A stretch of DNA of 16,939 bases. Origin: an uncultured Nitrospira sp. (GTDB lineage Bacteria; Nitrospirota; Nitrospiria; Nitrospirales; Nitrospiraceae). The stretch covers positions 1 to 16,939 of the forward strand of contig CAMLHQ010000069.1 of NCBI GenBank assembly GCA_946479785.1, in the 5' to 3' direction. Made by a program: the position numbers and the translations under genes. This document shows, in pieces, positions 13,202 through 16,939 of the stretch. The notes beneath the pieces were generated by a model. That model had not been told where the DNA came from, ran no database searches, and saw only the letters and a program-made list of their open reading frames with translations. Within the stretch, counting starts at the first letter, position 1, and each line of letters opens with the position of its first letter.

Positions 13202-14896
13202 ATGAATCGAGCAGAGCGACGCCGTCAAGAAGCCCGACGAGGTATCGGACACCGAGCATCCGGCATGACAATCCAGGCGTGGCTCGATCAAGGACGAGCT
13301 CACCAGCAGGCCGGTCGCCTAATCGAAGCCGAACAGGCCTATCGCCACGCACTCGAGCTTTCTCCTGAACATCCTGAGACTCTCCATTTGCTCGGCTTAG
13401 TCACCTATCGGCTCAACCGCATCCCAGAAGCTCTAGACTTCCTCCACGCCGCCGTGGAGATGGAATCCTCAACCCCTGTCTATTGGTTCAATCTTGGCGT
13501 CGTGTCGCAAAAAGCCGGCCGTTCGCAAGAGGCCGTTGAGGCATACCAAAAGGCCGTCGCACTCAACCCGCGTTACCCCGAGGCCTATGGAAACCTCGGC
13601 AATGTCTTCCGCGATGGCGGAAACCTGAAGGACGCCGTGGCCGCCTATCAGCAAGCGTTACAGTTGAATCCTTCGCAAGCAGACATCCATAACAATCTTG
13701 GCGTCGCCAAGAAAGAACAGGGCTATATCGAGGATGCCGTCGCAGCCTACCGCCGCGCGCTCGAATTGAAACCGACGCATGCGGAAGCCCTCAACAACCT
13801 GGGTCTGGCACTGATGGAAGTGGGGACGCTTCGCGATGCCATCGCGTCCTTTCAGCAAGCACTCTCAGTCATGCCGGGTTATCAAACGGCGCGGTACAAC
13901 CTTGGAATCGCCTGGTCATGGGCCGGCGATGACACAAGAGCCGTCGAATGCCTGCAGCAGGTGGCACACGCCAAGCACGATCAGGGCAGGACCATCGCCG
14001 AGACAGCCATCTACCGCTCCCGCGTCAAACACGATCTGGAACAAATCCAGTACCTGTTCGATCAACAAAAGCTGGGAAATGACCAGCGTTCGTATTTGCA
14101 ATCGCTTATAGAGTTCCAAGAACAATTGCACCGCAACCCGACTCCCGGAAACCGTCTGGCGATTGCGCCGGAGGATCTCATGGGCATCGCTCCCTCGTTC
14201 AACCGCATCCTGTTCTGCGTCCCGCCGGCCAGAGTCGACCAAGGCGCGTTGAACCTCTCCCTGGACCCGGCATCCATCGAAGCGCGCTATCATGCGACGC
14301 GTCCGGAGGTCACGTTCATCGACGGGTTGTTAAACGAGGACGCGTTGAACTCGTTGCGACGCTTCTGTTGGGAAGCGACGATTTGGAAGAAGGACTACGA
14401 AAATGGCTACACAGGGGCATTTCTCGGCGACGGCTTTGCGTCCCCGTTGCTGTTTCAGATTGCCGAGGAATTGCGGCTGAAGTTTCCTCGCATTTTCCGA
14501 CACCATCGGCTCACACAAGCCTGGGCCTTTAAACACGACAGCACCAGGCGCGGGCTGAACATCCATGCCGACGCCGCAGCGGTGAACGTCAATTTCTGGA
14601 TTACACCGGATGAAGCAAATTTGAATCCGGACACAGGCGGGCTTGTTGTCTACGATAAAGAGGCGCCCAGAGAGTGGAATTTCAAGGAGTACAACAGCGA
14701 TCGTAACAAACCGAAGATCCACGCCTGGCTGAACGAGGTGGGAGCACAAGCCATCAGGATTCCCTATCGGGCGAATCGAGCCGTCGTCTTCAATTCAGAT
14801 CTGTTTCACGAGACCGATGATATCTCGTTCAAAGACGATTACCGCAGCCGCCGCATCAATATTACGCTCCTCTATGGCTACCGCCTGCGAGACTAG
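13202..14896 (+). CDS. TPR-repeat protein fused to a putative 2-oxoglutarate/Fe(II)-dependent oxygenase domain
   Basis: The 564-residue product starts with a basic stretch (MNRAERRRQEARRG). About six tetratricopeptide repeats follow between residues 24 and 255, for example YWFNLGVVSQKAGRSQEAVE, NLGNVFRDGGNLKDAVAAYQ and NNLGVAKKEQGYIEDAVAAY. A linker of about 110 residues leads to a C-terminal domain (about 369-564). That domain opens with EVTFIDGLLNEDALNSLRRF, the usual entry to prolyl-hydroxylase-like folds. It shows a facial triad of His455 and Asp457 (NIHADAAAVNVNFWIT) and His536 (NSDLFHETDDISF), with Arg550 or Arg551 (SRRINITLLYG) to hold 2-oxoglutarate. The architecture resembles TPR-containing hydroxylases that modify proteins or sugars, with the TPRs as the substrate platform. 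No signal peptide is visible. The metal triad call rests on spacing and motif shape, so the oxygenase assignment is probable rather than certain. GGTGAGG precedes the ATG by 5 nt. Confidence 0.85.
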   Translation: MNRAERRRQEARRGIGHRASGMTIQAWLDQGRAHQQAGRLIEAEQAYRHALELSPEHPETLHLLGLVTYRLNRIPEALDFLHAAVEMESSTPVYWFNLGVVSQKAGRSQEAVEAYQKAVALNPRYPEAYGNLGNVFRDGGNLKDAVAAYQQALQLNPSQADIHNNLGVAKKEQGYIEDAVAAYRRALELKPTHAEALNNLGLALMEVGTLRDAIASFQQALSVMPGYQTARYNLGIAWSWAGDDTRAVECLQQVAHAKHDQGRTIAETAIYRSRVKHDLEQIQYLFDQQKLGNDQRSYLQSLIEFQEQLHRNPTPGNRLAIAPEDLMGIAPSFNRILFCVPPARVDQGALNLSLDPASIEARYHATRPEVTFIDGLLNEDALNSLRRFCWEATIWKKDYENGYTGAFLGDGFASPLLFQIAEELRLKFPRIFRHHRLTQAWAFKHDSTRRGLNIHADAAAVNVNFWITPDEANLNPDTGGLVVYDKEAPREWNFKEYNSDRNKPKIHAWLNEVGAQAIRIPYRANRAVVFNSDLFHETDDISFKDDYRSRRINITLLYGYRLRD

Positions 14897-14916
14897 AGAT
14901 CGCGAACAGATTCAGG

Positions 14917-14935
14917 GATCGGGTACCGGCCGATC
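14917..14935. terminator. Small hairpin between two convergent genes
   Basis: GATCGG (14917-14922) pairs with CCGATC (14930-14935) around a 7-nt loop that contains GGTACC. It lies in the 71-bp gap between the TPR-oxygenase and PilZ stops. With no T-run on either side, it is only a weak terminator candidate. Confidence 0.25.
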
Positions 14936-14967
14936 ACAAAGGCGCCGTTCGACCACTCGGTTACGGT

Positions 14968-15321
14968 TTAGGCCGCTTCGGGAGGCTGATCAACCGCTTT
15001 CTGGTAGGGATGTAATTCGAGCTGAGTGACCGTATGTTGGAGGCGCGCCCACTCTTCAGGAGCCATCGTCACAAACTCCAATCCGAACTGCTCTACTCGG
15101 CTCCAGCGAACCACCGCTTCTTGAATTTTAAGAGGCGGCTCCTCTTCTGACGTTTGTATGCGGAGTTCCAGCGATGTACCCGGCCTGACTTCGGTCTGAC
15201 TCTCCACACGGCAGCCGCGGAGAGACAAATCAATGATGTCTCCATCACCTCCGACAATGTTCAGCGATGTAAAAGAACTGCGGAACCGCACCGGGAACCG
15301 AGGATTCTGCCGTTGCTCCAT
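14968..15321 (-). CDS. PilZ-domain protein (probable c-di-GMP binding)
   Basis: The 117-residue product is a single PilZ domain. The two binding elements are present: RxxxR as Arg4/Arg8 (RQNPRFPVRF), and DxSxxG as Asp31/Ser33/Gly36 (DLSLRGCRVES). Strands follow (TSLELRIQ, AVVRWSRVEQFGLEFVTM) and the C-terminal stretch is amphipathic (EEWARLQHTVTQLELH). With both motifs intact it should bind cyclic di-GMP, acting as a small adaptor in motility, biofilm or exopolysaccharide control. No partner gene stands next to it: RtcB lies 118 bp upstream and a convergent gene follows. GAGG stands 7-8 nt before the ATG at 15321. Confidence 0.9.
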   Translation of the reverse strand: MEQRQNPRFPVRFRSSFTSLNIVGGDGDIIDLSLRGCRVESQTEVRPGTSLELRIQTSEEEPPLKIQEAVVRWSRVEQFGLEFVTMAPEEWARLQHTVTQLELHPYQKAVDQPPEAA

Positions 15322-15337
15322 CTATATACCTCACATC

Positions 15338-15367
15338 ATGAAAGAATGGATGACCGTATTGTGCCAA
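15338..15367 (-). promoter_or_regulatory. Candidate sigma70 promoter of the PilZ gene
   Basis: On the minus strand TTGGCA (15367-15362) is followed after 18 bp by TTTCAT (15343-15338). Transcription would start about 10 nt before the PilZ ATG, allowing only a short leader that just holds the GAGG site. Separate transcription from rtcB is plausible given the 118-bp gap. Confidence 0.3.
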
Positions 15368-15439
15368 GCTGGCGCCGATTCGCCACTGTTTTCTCAAAAT
15401 CGACATCCAATCAGCTGCATGCCTATGAGGAATGTGTAT

Positions 15440-16891
15440 TTAACCTTTGATGTTGCCGATGGGACGAAGCTCCGCGACTTTCCTGGTGATGCCGGCTTTC
15501 TCAACGGTCTCTACGACTTCGGAGATGTTCTTGTAGGCGAAACCGGCTTCCTCGGCGAGGCCGGACATCGACACGGCTTTTACGAGAATGCCACGCCGTT
15601 TCATTTGTTGTTGCAGTTGCTCGCCACGAACTTGTTTTTTGGCTTGCGCCCGCGACATCGTCCGTCCGGAGCCATGCATCGTCGACCCGAACGTGTCCCG
15701 AGCGGCCCGATCCGTTCCAACCAGCAAGTAGGAACCGGTCTCCATCGACCCCCCGCAGATGACCGGCTGTCCGGTCTGCTGAAACTCCTGTGGCAACTCC
15801 GGACTCCCCGGGCCGAACGCCCGTGTCGCGCCCTTGCGATGCACGAGCAGTTGTCCTTCCGAATACCGTTCCACTTTCGCAATGTTGTGGGCAACGTCAT
15901 AGACCAGCTCCATGCCAAGTTCTTCCGCTGATCGCCCGAAGACCGCAGCAAAGGCTTCCCGAACTTGATGCGTGATGACCTGGCGGTTGGCGAAGGCGGT
16001 ATTTGCCGCACAGTTCATGGCTGCAAAATAGTCCTGTCCCTCCGGCGATCGGAACGGCGCGCAGGCCAGTTGCTGGTCCTTTACCGATATCCCGTACCGG
16101 CGCATGGCCTTTTCGAACACTTTGAGATAGTCGCTCGCCACTTGATGGCCGAATCCGCGCGACCCGCAATGGACCATGACGACAATTTGATCCTGGCCGG
16201 TAATTCCCAAGGCCGCTGCCGTCAGTGGATCAAAGATCCGATCGTTCGACACCACTTGGACTTCGAGATAGTGATTACCCGATCCTAATGTCCCGAGCTG
16301 GTTGATCCCGCGACCCACTGCATGGTCGGATATCTTTGAAGGATCAGCGCCGCCGATGCAGCCGCCTTCCTCGATATGGATGAGATCACGATGCCATCCA
16401 TAGCCTTGCTCAATACACCATCGAGCGCCTTTGACCATCACCGAATCGAGCGATTCCCGATTGAGCCTGACAAAGCCACCCGCTCCGACTCCGGCCGGCA
16501 CCCGCCGAAACAACTCGGTCATCAACGGTTCCAATCGCGGCTGCACGTCTTCTAACGTCAGATCCGTCCGGATCAGTCGCATGCCACAATTGACGTCATA
16601 GCCCACGCCTCCTGGTGAAATCACTCCGTCACGCACATCGAACGCAGCCACCCCTCCGATAGGAAATCCATACCCCCAATGGCCGTCAGGCATGCAGAGG
16701 GCATAACGTTGAATTCCCGGCAAGCAGGCCACATTGGTCACTTGATCGAACACACCGCTGTCCATCGATTGCAAAATGGCCGGAGTCGCATAAATTCTTG
16801 CCGGCACCAGCATGCCTGATTTCTCCGACGGTGGAATTTCCCACACTTCGTTGGTGATCCGATTCACCTTCATGTTGGTGTTCAGTTGCAT
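15440..16891 (-). CDS. rtcB: RNA-splicing ligase RtcB
   Basis: RtcB joins RNA 2',3'-cyclic phosphate (or 3'-phosphate) ends to 5'-OH ends using GTP and Mn(II). The 483-residue product has the typical length and the full set of motifs: MPDGHWGYGFPIGGVAAFD; DVNCGMRL with metal ligands Asp99 and Cys102; GTLGSGNHYLEVQ with His207; VMVHCGSRGFGHQV with His241; YDVAHNIAKVE with His335; VHRKGATRAFGPG; and STMHGSGRTMSR, where His406 is the residue that is guanylylated. It ends in the conserved VAELRPIGNIKG. Upstream only 48 bp are visible, so its promoter and any archease or RtcR partner cannot be judged; none lies downstream. A second in-frame ATG at 16873 is an alternative start, and neither has a clear ribosome site. 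Bacterial RtcB takes part in tRNA and rRNA repair after stress. Confidence 0.96.
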   Translation of the reverse strand: MQLNTNMKVNRITNEVWEIPPSEKSGMLVPARIYATPAILQSMDSGVFDQVTNVACLPGIQRYALCMPDGHWGYGFPIGGVAAFDVRDGVISPGGVGYDVNCGMRLIRTDLTLEDVQPRLEPLMTELFRRVPAGVGAGGFVRLNRESLDSVMVKGARWCIEQGYGWHRDLIHIEEGGCIGGADPSKISDHAVGRGINQLGTLGSGNHYLEVQVVSNDRIFDPLTAAALGITGQDQIVVMVHCGSRGFGHQVASDYLKVFEKAMRRYGISVKDQQLACAPFRSPEGQDYFAAMNCAANTAFANRQVITHQVREAFAAVFGRSAEELGMELVYDVAHNIAKVERYSEGQLLVHRKGATRAFGPGSPELPQEFQQTGQPVICGGSMETGSYLLVGTDRAARDTFGSTMHGSGRTMSRAQAKKQVRGEQLQQQMKRRGILVKAVSMSGLAEEAGFAYKNISEVVETVEKAGITRKVAELRPIGNIKG

Positions 16892-16939
16892 GTCAGTTCA
16901 ATCAATCGTCATTGGTCCAACGGTCAATTGCCCGGAGAA

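Noticed and set aside
14917..14935. A true Rho-independent terminator between the TPR-oxygenase and PilZ genes
   Set aside because: The stem is only 6 bp and no T-run follows on either strand, so it is listed only as a weak candidate.
15352..15368. Sigma54 promoter on the minus strand upstream of PilZ (TGGCAC)
   Set aside because: The -24-like TGGCAC is present but the required GC at the -12 position is missing (TC instead).
1..16939. Mobile elements, CRISPR arrays, tRNA or rRNA genes
   Set aside because: Looked for transposase-like proteins, regular direct repeats with spacers, terminal inverted repeats and cloverleaf patterns; none was seen.

Overview
The window is a gene-dense, moderately GC-rich bacterial chromosome segment. 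It holds no tRNA, rRNA, CRISPR array, transposase or phage gene that I could find. The gene set suggests a respiratory Gram-negative, most likely a Nitrospira-type nitrite oxidiser: a secreted copper nitrite reductase beside a Crp/Fnr regulator, a cytochrome b/molybdopterin oxidoreductase fusion, an NtrC-type two-component pair, PilZ and RtcB. This lineage call is an inference from gene content, not from a marker gene.

Layout. (1) 1-1969, plus strand: the C-terminal part of a Crp/Fnr regulator, a CRP-geometry palindrome with a plausible -10 box, nirK, a hairpin, and a small secreted protein with a heavy-metal-associated-like fold. (2) 7080 down to 1966, minus strand: a compact four-gene operon. 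It encodes a mandelate racemase-type enolase-superfamily enzyme, a 1044-residue FAD/iron-sulfur oxidoreductase with an added C-terminal membrane segment, a four-helix membrane protein and a small hypothetical protein. The last gene meets the plus-strand secreted-protein gene in a shared CTAG that carries both stop codons. (3) 7303-8778, plus: a membrane cytochrome b fused to a sulfite-oxidase-type molybdopterin domain. (4) 8779-9395: a poorly explained stretch with two doubtful small ORFs, a short direct repeat and a good sigma70 promoter. (5) 9396-12712, plus: a CHASE3-HAMP-PAS histidine kinase overlapping by ATGA with a sigma54-activating response regulator. (6) 12760-13077, minus: a single-domain cupin. 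(7) 13202-14896, plus: a TPR protein fused to a putative 2-oxoglutarate/Fe(II) oxygenase domain. (8) 15321-14968, minus: a PilZ protein. (9) 16891-15440, minus: the RNA ligase RtcB.

How the genes may work together. The Crp/Fnr protein probably controls nirK through the palindrome. The MR-type enzyme and the FAD/FeS oxidoreductase both act on 2-hydroxy or sugar acids in their families, so the minus-strand operon looks like a route that feeds electrons from an organic acid into the membrane. The kinase/regulator pair probably acts on sigma54 promoters outside the window, as I saw no convincing -24/-12 site in the intergenic regions I examined. The best candidates for something undescribed are the TPR-oxygenase fusion, the MR/FAD-FeS membrane operon and the cytochrome b-molybdopterin fusion.
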